NCBI GenBank assembly: GCA_037975125.1
Contig: JAJQOW010000021.1
Coordinates: 1,612,001-1,676,000 of the forward strand
From: Latrodectus hesperus
Lineage: Eukaryota; Arthropoda; Arachnida; Araneae; Theridiidae
DNA: 64,000 nucleotides
Direction: 5' to 3'
Both the position numbers and the translations under genes were made by a program. The notes beneath the pieces are model-generated. The model was not told where the DNA came from and made no database searches. It was given only the letters and a program-made list of their open reading frames with translations. Numbering within the stretch: the stretch's first letter is position 1; each line of letters begins with the position of its first letter. Positions 10,460 through 22,258 of the stretch are shown here, one piece after another.

Positions 10460-11963
10460 TAATGTTTCAAAAGTATAAGTGCTTGAATTCGGATGGAAAT
10501 TTAAGAATAGTTTATTTTAAGTTCTTTTTTAAAAATTTAACAAGGCAAATTTGTGGAAATGTTATGATCACAATTCTTCTGAAAATCTTTATTAATTATC
10601 TACTCTATTGCTGCACAAAATATTTCCCTTATTTCATTATAACTGAAATATAAAACATTAAATGTAGTATTACATTGTTTGTAAATTTATCCGGGATTAC
10701 AAATTTTATGATACATATTAAGGCAAAAGAATTAATTTATAAAAACCTATAAATAAAAGGAAAAATATTTAAAAAAGCAAACAGTGATTTTTTTTTATTG
10801 TACGTTTCAATTTAAAAGTCCTCGCACATTCTATTACAAAACAGGAGATAAAAGAAAATATCGAATGAATACATTATCTAATTATTTTGTTCATACATTA
10901 TCTTGAAAAACTCCAGTTCGTTGTTAAAGGTCCTAGTACCGATTTTAATCTCTTTACAATTCATATTTGTTTAATCTTGATTAAACATAGAAAAAGAAAC
11001 TTTTTCCTGAAATTCCGTTTTAATGCAAATAAAGTGAACATTGTTCTTTGCTAAAGCAGATTTAGCATTTTTACTTATATTATAGCTTAAAATAATGAAC
11101 TGCCAGATTTTTATTTATAATAAAACAGATAATTTTAAAAAAAATTTTTTATTTAAACGAATTTTTTTGTTTTTAAGAAATAATAATAAATCTCTTAAAA
11201 ACAAGAAGGAATTTAACATAAAATGTATGAATATATGTATACTTGATTATTTAATTTTAAAATAATTAATCATAGCATATAATTAATTACAGAGTTTATA
11301 ATTCAAAATACTTTAAAATTTTTATAATGATTAAAATATGATTTTTATCAGTTAATATAAATCCGTCAGAGTAAAAAAAACACTGCATATTTGAAATCCT
11401 ATTCTCAAATTTTTATTAACATTAAATTCTCTTAAAATTTGTTAAATGTAATTATTTCCTATAAGTTTTAGCGCGAAGTATTTCTTTGAAATAATCTGTA
11501 TTATAATAATCCAAATATTTTTAAATTAATTTACTTATCATATGTAAATTAAATCAAAATATATTCCTACACAGTCAGAAAAAGAAATATCTGTGATTAA
11601 TTCTTTAAAGTTTATAGTATTCTTCAATGTTCTCGAACGAGTCAGATTATCTTAAGAAAAGAAATTAAATCTACCTGCTTATATTACCCATGGGCATTCT
11701 AGAACAACTAGAACCTATTTGGAAACTGACTGCGAGATGATTCGTACAGTAACGAGCGTTCCAATTAAATTCAGTTCAAGTTCTATTTCCTTCTGTTCTA
11801 GATTCAAGCAAATGAAATTTTAGTAGTTAGTTCTTTTGTATTCATAAATTCTTATCCGCGAAGAAGTTCATTTTGTTTCAGCATTTTAAAAATAAAAGAA
11901 GTTTTATAACTTTTCTGATTTAGGGATTAAAATAGCAGTTTAAGTTATGCTTGCTAATTACTT
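10460..11963. other. RYa-R: Intronic AT-rich DNA
   Basis: Nothing recognised apart from a short incidental frame at 10462-10653. Confidence 0.4.
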
Positions 11964-11977
11964 GAAATTATTTTATT

Positions 11978-12380
11978 GTTGTTGTTGTGTTTTCCTATGA
12001 CACTTGGAGAAGCCAAGCTCGCTATGCCTTTGGCAGTGCGAATTAAGTCAATAGGGAGCGTCTTTCGTTTGGATCAGAGCACCTCGAAGGTGAAAGTACG
12101 ACTTTGCTCTTTTTAAGGTGCCTCTGCAATTTTGAACCACGGTCAGGTGACGAGGCCACACCTTGAGTTGGCACCCTCCTCTCCACATCCACGCCACACC
12201 AACGGAAGGACTTTGGACGTCATATATTAACGTGGACACGTCCCCAACCCACGGAGCTCCAGCAACCCAGTGAAGGAGAGTACACCGTGGTCACCCTCCC
12301 AACCACTGCCCGCGGCCAATGATGCTTCACTTTGCTGAGCTTACGGGAAGCGGCGTGAAGCTACTGGGTCACTGCAGCTC
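11978..12380 (-). mobile_element. 5S rRNA-derived SINE, tail A, with perfect 14-bp TSD
   Basis: On the minus strand the order is the 5S-like head (agcaaagtgaagcatcattg and gggagggtgaccacggtg), a middle segment, then tail A and (CAA)n. A perfect 14-bp target duplication, gaaattattttatt, lies at 11964-11977 and 12381-12394, fixing both ends and a length of 403 bp. It matches the copy at 2499 along its length. The open frame at 12048-12239 is incidental. Confidence 0.88.
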
Positions 12381-12394
12381 GAAATTATTTTATT

Positions 12395-12702
12395 AATTTA
12401 ATTAAGTGAAATTTACAAAAAAGTTTTTCCTTGTTTCTTTTAAATAACATCAATATATTTATAAAATCATATAGATTCATGAAGAAATCTTTTAAAATGT
12501 GTGATTAGTATTAATATTTTATTATTTAAAAAATATAAAAATACCACTTATATTTTTCATGAGATTTATGTTTTTTTCAGTAACGTATATATGCTTTGCA
12601 AAGAAGAAAAATAATAAAAACTTCTAAACGCATACCCTGAAAAATATGAATACAGAAAGCAAAAAGTGTAATATTTACTCCCATTTGTTAAACAGTAGCA
12701 CA
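12395..12702. other. RYa-R: Intronic AT-rich spacer
   Basis: Nothing recognised. Confidence 0.4.
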
Positions 12703-12858
12703 AGTTGGCAGCTAAATGCTCAGCGATTCAACAGCTCTTCAATTGAAGGCCCTCTTTGAGTTTGGATGTTTATTGTAGGTTCGGAATCCATTTTAATTTC
12801 CAGGTCCTGGTTTAATTAGACCTAGTGTGTAAAAAATGACCAGTGCGTGACAAACCGA
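12703..12858 (+). mobile_element. tRNA-derived SINE family 3, decayed copy
   Basis: agttggcagctaaatgctcagcg, then ggttcggaatccattttaat, gtttaattagacctag and aaaaaatgaccagtgcgtgac follow the family 3 consensus seen at 13724 and 35922, with many substitutions. Confidence 0.65.
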
Positions 12859-13089
12859 CCTTCTTAAACAGAAACTAGTGTCAAAACTAAGAATCTTCAA
12901 TTATGAAAGATATTGGCTGTAGATTATTAGTATTCAGTCTTCATTACAATCGTTCGTGGATTCAATTCCCTCTCCTTATATGGATGCTTACATTGATTTG
13001 AAATCCCCTTTAAGCTTTAATTCCCAATCGAATTTGCTTTCATATGCAAAACTCCAGATTTACAAACATGTGAAAAGACTTTCAAAGTG

Positions 13090-13258
13090 GTTTGTTTGCT
13101 TGCCGATTAAAGGTCAGTTTTTGTACAAGAGGGCAAATTAGCCACGACTTAAAGTTGATACCAAACCACTACAAATATCCAAACCCAAGGTGGGAGTTTA
13201 ACCCATAAATTGTTGAACCGAAGGCAAGAGCGTTGAATGTTCAATTACTTGCTCGACC
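13090..13258 (-). mobile_element. tRNA-derived SINE family 3, decayed copy
   Basis: On the minus strand the order is gagcaagtaattgaac, cttgccttcggttcaac, ccaccttgggtttgg and a tail ending near gcaagcaaacaaacc. The same architecture is seen at 13724-13903, with heavier divergence including loss of a clean B box. Confidence 0.65.
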
Positions 13259-13723
13259 TCTCAACATGCATCTAAGTCTACTGAAAAGTTTACAAAATAC
13301 ATTTCTGCTTCTCGAACAGTTGAAAACTTTATGTGTACTCAGATAAGAATTATTACTACAGGTGAAAAATATACAATTTGATTGGACAATAGAAATATAA
13401 AAATTAACATCTAGAAGATGTAACATGAATATACTTCTTATTTCATTAAACTTTACATTTAATTGAATTAAAATTAATCAATGAATCCAAACTTGATAAC
13501 AAACATGTTTCTATCTTTGAAATTAAATTTATTTGATGATCTTGAAAATTAAATTTGACATTTAAATTCCTTATGACTTTCCTTTAAATATTTTTGATAA
13601 TATTTTGATAAATCTTTTATCTCAATCCGCTAAATTCTGAAGTTACAAAAGTGCATTTGTTTTAACCGCTGATCCACACATTCAAAATAAAAACCAAAAT
13701 TAAGAAACACTTTCGATAAGGTA

Positions 13724-13903
13724 GATTGGTTTGTTTGTCGCTCAACGGTCATTTTTTGCACTACGAGGGCTAATTAGACCGGGACCTACGGTTTAAAGTG
13801 GATTCCGAACAACTACAAACAGCCATGCCCAAGGTGGGATTCGAACCCACGAACTGTTGAACCGAAGGCAACAGCACTAACTATTCGGCTGCCAGCTCGG
13901 CTG
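13724..13903 (-). mobile_element. tRNA-derived SINE family 3, with 11-bp TSD
   Basis: The minus strand begins with a tRNA-like head (gccgagctggcagc, then an A-box-like region) and a B box in gtgggttcgaatcccacc. The body contains ggttcggaatccacttta and ggtctaattagccctcg, and the end is a short (AAAC)n tail. A perfect target duplication, tcgataaggta, lies at 13713-13723 and 13904-13914. At ~180 bp it is the shortest SINE family in the window. Confidence 0.85.
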
Positions 13904-13914
13904 TCGATAAGGTA

Positions 13915-14989
13915 ATTTTAACGACGATATCGTGGCCTAAGAATGATATCTATAAATTTATATTTGAAAAAAAATTAAATTTTTTGCTCTTTTGACATCC
14001 TTATAAAAGTAATTCACTTAGCTTAAAATGACAGCTTATCATATAAACTCACTTTTTGAGAACATCAAATTTTAATTCGAGATATCAAAGCAAAAATAGA
14101 CAGCGAATAGCAGTAAAAATAGCAAAGAAACACATTTATTTGTGAAACAAAGTATTACAGTTCAATTTTTTTACTGAAATATTATATACACAGGCTCTCC
14201 AGAATTACGTTTCACGGACGGAACTGGCCTCGGGTGATAGGAGAAATCCATGGAGCACCAAGTGTATCTGACAGGTCATTCCGCAGAAACAAAATATGAT
14301 CGCATTCCATCATTCTTCGCCACAATTATGCTATAAATCTCACTCTCAAATCATTTCTCAAAAGAACCCAGTCCCGCTTAGTTCACAAAACAAAATATTA
14401 AACAACAAATTCTGGCTCAACAGCCTTGAAGGAAGAAATGTAAACAGAAACGTACTTATCTGAACAAGATTTCACTCCTTTTAAGCTTGTTTTACGCAAA
14501 GTTACAGCGCCATTTTTTTTTAATGTTCAAAATTGTGTGTGCGCTGAAAGAGGAAGTCACAAATAAAAAGACTCCAATGAAGTATGATTTTATAGCAATG
14601 CCTCATGATTTATTGTTAATGGAATGTAAAATTTATCCAAACACGTTTGAAGAAATGTTTTTCTGAATTGAAACTGAAAAATTCATTTTTAGTAAAAATG
14701 TTTTAAAATTCAAATATACATTAATTTTCAGATTAAATCATGCTTAAAGAATAATTAATATAGTACAACACTTATTCAAATTTTTTTTTGAACGTTTAGT
14801 GATGCATTAAGTTTTCTCTTAATTATTTAGTTGTGGAATATGTCTAAGTTATAATAGTTTTTAATAAAGGGTATAGTTCACATTTTTGATATTGTTTTGA
14901 TTAATCATATTGAGTTTAATATGTTCTCAGCAAGCGATGTAACAATCAATAATACTATTGTTTTGTACCTTTTATGATGATATAATTAA

Positions 14990-14990
<1 letters not shown>
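13915..14990. other. RYa-R: Intronic DNA with a GC-richer unassigned island
   Basis: Most is AT-rich. 14180-14480 is noticeably less so (ggacggaactggcctcgggtg, then gaaggaagaaatgtaaacag) but is interrupted by stops in the frames checked and matches nothing else in the window. It may be an old transposon fragment. Confidence 0.35.

Positions 14991-15071
<81 letters not shown>
14991..15071. repeat. (TA)n microsatellite
   Basis: About 80 bp of pure TA dinucleotides. Confidence 0.95.
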
Positions 15072-16522
<1,451 letters not shown>

Positions 16523-16829
16523 TTTAGGTCTGATAAATATACCACTGACTGCTGACTTGTGTTATTAATTAATTGTAATTCAGATTTTTCTGAGTTAATA
16601 ATTAATTTAATTGTATTTAAACGAGCTCTTAAAATAAAATAAAATTACACCAAAGATGAATATAAAGTGATTTAACACACATTTTAACTCACTAGAAAGC
16701 TAAATCACAGCCTCTGGTTATTTCTTTGTGAAGAAACGGTCCATTTGAATCAGCTGAATCATGGTGAAGCCTCAGGTTGTGTCTTTGTAATGAGGCAGTT
16801 GCATCTGGAGGTAATGCAAAGCAATGACA

Positions 16830-18305
16830 CGTGAAGTGAGTTGTTTATGCTCAGTTTAATCTTCTGTTTTTTTTGTGGATATTGTCGTTACAAAAAGCCA
16901 TACTTCATACATATAGATTGACGGAAATTGCATTAGGACTTCAAGTGTTTCTGTGGCAATCTTAGAGAATTCCATCATGACTAAAATCTAGAACACTGGC
17001 AGAATTGTTGTCTCGAACGTAGTTTTAAAACCACCTCATTTGCAATCTGAAGTAGCTAATCTATATCTTTCACACAGACATTCTAGATTTACTTGATTTG
17101 TTGACAAATGGGTCATGGATCCGTACCTTACTTTTGAGTGGCTTTAAGTCTCCTTACCTCGTTAGTCTTTAGAAAGCAACTAACATAGGTGATCGTGTAT
17201 ACCTAGTGAGAAAAAATAAGTATCCAAACTTAGTTTTGCCTATTTCACTGATAATGTCTGAAAAATGTCCAAAATATTTTTATTCAGATTCTATCCATAA
17301 AACTCAACTTAAGCATCAACTGTTGTCAATTTAAAGCTAGTTCTCCATTTCTTCCTATATCCACCGATTGAATTCACTAATCAGGCTAAAAATTAGACTG
17401 TTAAACCAGTTTTGGACCAATATTTAAATATCGTGACATCTAGTGACTCCTTACTGACAGTAATTGTTGCAATGCAACTGGTAATTAAAATAATTTGATT
17501 AACAGCTTTTTTTCTGGATAACATTTTTATTCCTGTTTATGAGAGAGAATATCTGTACTGTGCATCTATCTTCTCAAAAAGTTACATATACAGGCGCATG
17601 TAAAGGGCATGTGATTTGATAGCGTTACTAACTTTAATGATACCACTCAATACAATTTAAAATTCATATCTAATTTCTTGGATTGCAGCTATTTACCTGT
17701 TGATGAGATAATACTTATATTCTTTTCCACATGCAACCACATTTATCTGCACACATAATCTTGAAAGCATTACAGCAGCTTCGTCTCAACTCATACTGAC
17801 TCAAAAAGAACATTTTAGTTGTTCTGATATAGAAATACCCAGTGACTTGAATAGTTCTACTCTTGTGGTGTTGGTTGGGAAACTGAGAGATGATGCACAT
17901 CTTCCTGATATAGATTTTGCACATAAATAAGCAGTATTGCTTTGTTGTCGATATCTATATATTCCTCAACCTAGAGAGAGTTCAATAATGATGTTGAATT
18001 TTTTCTGACAATTATGTTCCACTGTCTTTAACTATTTCCTCAATGTGCTTGTAAACCCACAAAAGGACTGTGTTTTCTACAGCAGATTTTCCCAGAAATT
18101 TATGACAAGTGTCTTTTGTGGAGGGTAAGATAAATTTTTCAATAACAGTGATTAGAATTTTAGTCTTAACAATACGGATTTTAATAACATATGATGTTAT
18201 CAAAGCATGTGATATTTTACTTTTGTGCTGCCCATTAATTCTAGTTTTTGTTTTAATTTTGTCTTTCAAAATACTCTGGGAACCTTGAATACTCCAATGT
18301 GTCAT
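16830..18305 (-). pseudogene. hAT transposase relic, ZBED5/SCAND3-like
   Basis: Read on the minus strand through several frames and stops, the segment follows a ZBED5-type hAT transposase from end to end. EKFILPSTKDTCHKFLGKSA (~18135-18075) matches the N-terminal EKLILPA-type block. FPTNTT..ELFKSL (~17880-17845) with a degraded CTDGAAAM region follows. Then come HALYMRL near 17600, ILDIFQTL near 17270, FETT near 17020 and KIATETLEVLMQFPSIYMYE (~16965-16900), corresponding to the PFPTSYLCEAGFSA dimerisation region. Stops and shifts are frequent, so it is an old dead copy. Terminal repeats were not found. It lies antisense in the receptor intron. Confidence 0.85.
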
Positions 18306-18349
18306 TAAACAGCTGATCGTAGCTATTTATGCAATATGATTCTAGTGTC

Positions 18350-20216
18350 TAAGAATCATTTGTCATAATAAATCCATATTTCAATTTAAGGCACATGATA
18401 TTGTCTGTTAAAAGTTACGTATTTCTTTTATGTAAAAGGCGTTTTTGTGTTTTCTCTGGACTTTACTTTTTTCTTAAAGACGACGTTGTTTCTAAGTCGT
18501 TTCTGCTGATTTGTAGATTAAATTTTAACAAATATACCCAGCACTGTTGAGCTCGAGAAAGTATCATGAATATAGAAAAGAGAATAGTAGACACCTTCCC
18601 TTTACTAAAGCTACAAAGCTACTTTCAGATGATGAACTTTAGTCGTCATCTTTACTACCCGAGATCACGATATTTCACACATGGGTGGTGGTGTTGGGGC
18701 TTCACGTGAAGTTTCTCAACTCCTGGTTGGTCAGGATGCCGCTCTCATTATCAGAAGGTTGTGCCATCGAATCCCAGTTCAGCTGAAGATGCGCCATGTT
18801 CGCTGAAGAAGGCTGGAGCGCATTAAATAGGTCGGAGTTGCAATATCTTCCAAGTGAAATAGTATCGTTGGTTGTAGTAGATATTGCTTGATACCTGCTT
18901 CTAAATTGAAAATGTTTCTATCAAGCTGCTTTTATCTAACTGGTAGAGCCCAATTATTGCTAGGTACAGGGAAGCATGAATAACTTCTGTTTAAGCTGTA
19001 AAAAGTACGAACGTGAGATAAATGTATATAATTAAGTGAAATCGAGTGAATTTAATAGTTCTTGGATTACCTGGTACCATTTGATGCACGATCTTTGACA
19101 TAGGTATCACTTAGATAAATTATTTATTGCTTTTGGTAACAGTTTTGCTCTATGCTAAATTTTTAATAGCTTGGGCAGGAAAGTTTAACAAAAGCATTCT
19201 TAATTATTTAAAAATAAAATCTGAATTTTCACTTGAGTTGATTTTGTAAATTATTATAGTATATGGGAAAAATGTATAATATTATTTAGGCTGTGTCTTA
19301 AACTAAGTGTGTAAATAAAAAAATAATATTATAAAAGAGAAAAAAATTTTAAAAAAAGAAGTATATTAAAGTGATGACAAAAAGTTTGGAAAACAGGGGT
19401 AGTAGATTTCTTTCATGAATGTCCATGGAAACATTGTATTTAAAATTGTGTGAAAGGTTTTTTTTTTCTTTTCTTACCAGAAAATGGTTATTTCGTTCGT
19501 TCCAGGTAGATTATAACTACGCTACTTTATTACAATTCTCATTAGTTTAAAATATCCGTGACGTCATATAACGTTTCATCTACGTCACATCGTATTGAGA
19601 CGGCATAGTAAATCTGACTTGTAGACGAATTTGCTGCCTGCCTTCAAATCTCATTCTTCGAGAGGGAGCAAACAAGGCGAAGTTCACCATCAAATGTCTG
19701 AGTACGGTTTTTACTTGTAATAAAGAGGTATTTTTTATTTTATTTTTTTAGTTTATAAAAGTTTTAAAAATCAGGAAAATATTAACTCTTGTTCTAAATA
19801 ATTATTTTTTAAATCTTTATTGTTTTTTTTTTTTTTTACATTTTTTAAAATACAGTTAAATGTAACTAACTGAAATTTGATAATTAAATCAAGAATTTTC
19901 TTTCATCATGATAAATATTTTTAGCACCCATCCAATTTTTTTCATAATTCCCAGTGAATTTTATAGAAAGGAATGATTGATTTTTTTTATATAAACGTAA
20001 CTTAAGAAATTTGAAACAAAACTTTGATAGAAAACAAAGTAACTAAACAGTATGACTCTTAAATACAATGCTCATAGTAATATTGACAATTTATTGAAAG
20101 AAAAACATTTTTGTTAGAGAGTAGAGAATTTTCTTCACAATCATTTGAGCAATAATGGGAGAACAATAGTTATCATTTTCGTAAAATGTACTGCTTTTTA
20201 TTAACTGACTAATTTA
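18350..20216. other. RYa-R: Intronic AT-rich DNA
   Basis: Mostly featureless. A patch at 18660-18840 (ctggttggtcaggatgccg, then atcgaatcccagttc) has weak A- and B-box resemblance and may be an ancient tRNA-derived SINE. A TGACGTCA octamer lies near 19559 in a GC-richer stretch to ~19690 that matches nothing recognised. Confidence 0.3.
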
Positions 20217-20296
20217 AGGTAGCTGTGGTCAAGTTAGTTACGGTGTTCGATCTTGTAATCTGGAGGCAGAAAATTCAAATTCCGACTCAACCGAAG

Positions 20297-20298
<2 letters not shown>
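20217..20298 (+). repeat. tRNA-like relic abutting a (TA)n array
   Basis: gtggtcaagttagttacgg resembles an A-box/D-arm region and attcaaattccgactc a degraded B box, spaced like a tRNA. It runs directly into the (TA)n array and may be an old SINE whose AT tail expanded. Confidence 0.35.

Positions 20299-20368
<70 letters not shown>
20299..20368. repeat. (TA)n microsatellite
   Basis: Pure TA repeat directly downstream of the tRNA-like relic. Confidence 0.95.
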
Positions 20369-20372
<4 letters not shown>

Positions 20373-20528
20373 GATTATTTAAAAGAAGTTCTAAAGTGTG
20401 TCCATAAATGTTTGTGAAAAACATCATCATATTTCAATACCAACAATACTAACTACAGAGTAAAAATTTTTTCTATTTACTAAGTGTGTTATAACTTAAA
20501 ATCTCTTGTGGGTATAAAAAGTTTTCAA

Positions 20529-20834
20529 GCCGCCCAACTTGTCTAGTGGTCAGCGTGCCTGACTGCGGATAAAGAGGTCCTGGGTTCGAATCCCGGTTTG
20601 GGCATGGATGTACTTTATCTCTCTATCTATCCTGTCTTAGTCCTTTCCTTGTATGAATAAGGTGTGAATGGTTGCCTACCCTATAAACGGGTACCTATGG
20701 CATGTGTGTAGAGCAAAGTCGTACTTTCACCTTCATGGTGCTCTGATTAAAAACAAAAGACACTCCCAATCGACTTAAATTCGCATAGCCAAGGCATAGT
20801 GAGCTTGGCTTGTCCAAGTGTCATTAGTAACAAC
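20529..20834 (+). mobile_element. tRNA-derived SINE family 1, tail A, with 12-bp TSD
   Basis: A full-length copy starting gccgcccaacttgtctagtg. The head folds tRNA-like: A box in gtctagtggtcagcg, a T-arm ctggg-ttcgaat-cccgg with B box, and a 3' end gtttgggca that pairs partly with gcccaac. Body, central block (cctataaacgggtacctatgg) and tail A follow, ending (CAA)2. A perfect target duplication, aaaagttttcaa, lies at 20517-20528 and 20835-20846. This is the best type copy of the family in the window. Confidence 0.92.
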
Positions 20835-20846
20835 AAAAGTTTTCAA

Positions 20847-21606
20847 TACTTCGTAAAAGTTTAATGCATTTTTTCAATTGGCTGCTTTTGCATGTAGAAT
20901 TATTGTGGGGAAACCAATGAATAGAGTAAATGATTATATTCAAATATTTGGATATTTGAAGTTTTAAAAATCTTTTTAACACGCAAATGTTTGCTATGAT
21001 TTATAGATTTGTGAGGTAATGCGTAATAGCATTCTTGATATATCTTGTGCTACAAAACATTTTTCATTTCTAAATATCAAAATTAATATTTATAATACGA
21101 GATGTTCTAGACTAGATTCATTGAATGATTGATAAAAAACCATTGTTATCATCAAATATTTGGCGTTTTTGAATCACGATTATTATCTAGTGTCTATCAA
21201 AAATTGGGTTTGTATTGTTCTTCAATTTACCTTATACCATAGAATGGCTAAAATGTGTTCTTAGAACATACTATTCCTAAGAATACTCTCGTTCATAAAT
21301 GAAAGCCTCAAATTAGCAGATAATGAACACATCAGCGGTATTATTTTTTTATATATTCAGAATACGCTGTCTCCTGTTGAGAATGAACACTGTCACCTGT
21401 TAGAAATCCTTGGTTAAGCTGAGGTATAAGTGAATGTACATCTTATAAAATATGCATTTCCTCTACTATGTAGGGCTTTTGCATGAAGACCTTATTACTT
21501 CCCCTCTTATTGTTTATGAATTTTCATAGATTCACGACCTCCTGAACATGGTCTAGATTTCAGCTAGACCTTGAGGAATAAAAGCCACAACAGCAATAGG
21601 TGAACA
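20847..21606. other. RYa-R: Intronic AT-rich DNA
   Basis: Nothing recognised before the minisatellite. Confidence 0.4.
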
Positions 21607-22258
21607 TCCGTTAGTGGAAATAATATTTGATTAGTAAAGTTACCTATTCACAGTCGTAGTTTAAATTCTATGATTTCTTTCAGATGAGTTCTATAAGTGG
21701 AACTGATACTTGAATAGAATAGCTACTCACTCAGTCATAGTTTAAGTTTTACGATTTCTGTCAGATGAGTTCTATAAGTGGAACTCATACTTGAATAGAA
21801 TAGCTACTCGCTCAGTCATATTTTTTAGGTTTACGATTTCTGTTCGATGAGTTCTATATGTGGAACTCATACTTGAATAGAATAGCTACTCGCTCAGTCA
21901 TATTTTTTAGGTTTACGATTTCTGTTAGATGAGTTCTATAAGTGGAACTCATACTTGAATAGAATAGCTACTCGCTCAGTCATAGTTTAAGTTTTACGAT
22001 TTCTGTCAGATGAGTTCTATAAGTGGAACTCATACTTGAATAGAATAGCTACTCGCTCAGTCATATTTTTTAGGTTTACGATTTCTGTTCGATGAGTTCT
22101 ATAAGTGGAACTCATACTTGAATAGAATAGCTACTTGCTCTGTCATAGTTTAAGTTAAACGATTTCTGTTAGATGAGTTCTATAAAAGGAACTCACACTT
22201 GAATAGAATAGCTACTCGCTCAACAACAGTTCAAGTACTACGATTTCTGCACCGAGAT
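21607..22258 (+). repeat. 81/82-bp minisatellite, about 8 units
   Basis: The landmark gatgagttctataagtgg recurs at 21683, 21764, 21846, 21928, 22009, 22091 and 22172, with a degraded start at 22256, so the period is 81 or 82 bp. Two unit types differ in one block: A has tcatagtttaagttttacg (81 bp) and B has tcatattttttaggtttacg (82 bp), in the order A A B B A B A plus a diverged last unit. Outer units are the most diverged, as expected for unequal exchange. No open frame runs through it. Confidence 0.93.

Noticed and set aside
12048..12239. Small ORFs inside SINEs (also 33123-33377, 38183-38470, 31402-31635)
   Set aside because: Chance frames in non-coding SINEs, not conserved between copies.
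20529..20605. tRNA-like heads as functional tRNA genes
   Set aside because: Imperfect acceptor pairing, many dispersed copies, and continuation into SINE bodies with target duplications.
21607..22258. CRISPR-like direct repeat array
   Set aside because: Head-to-tail 81/82-bp minisatellite without unique spacers, in an animal intron.
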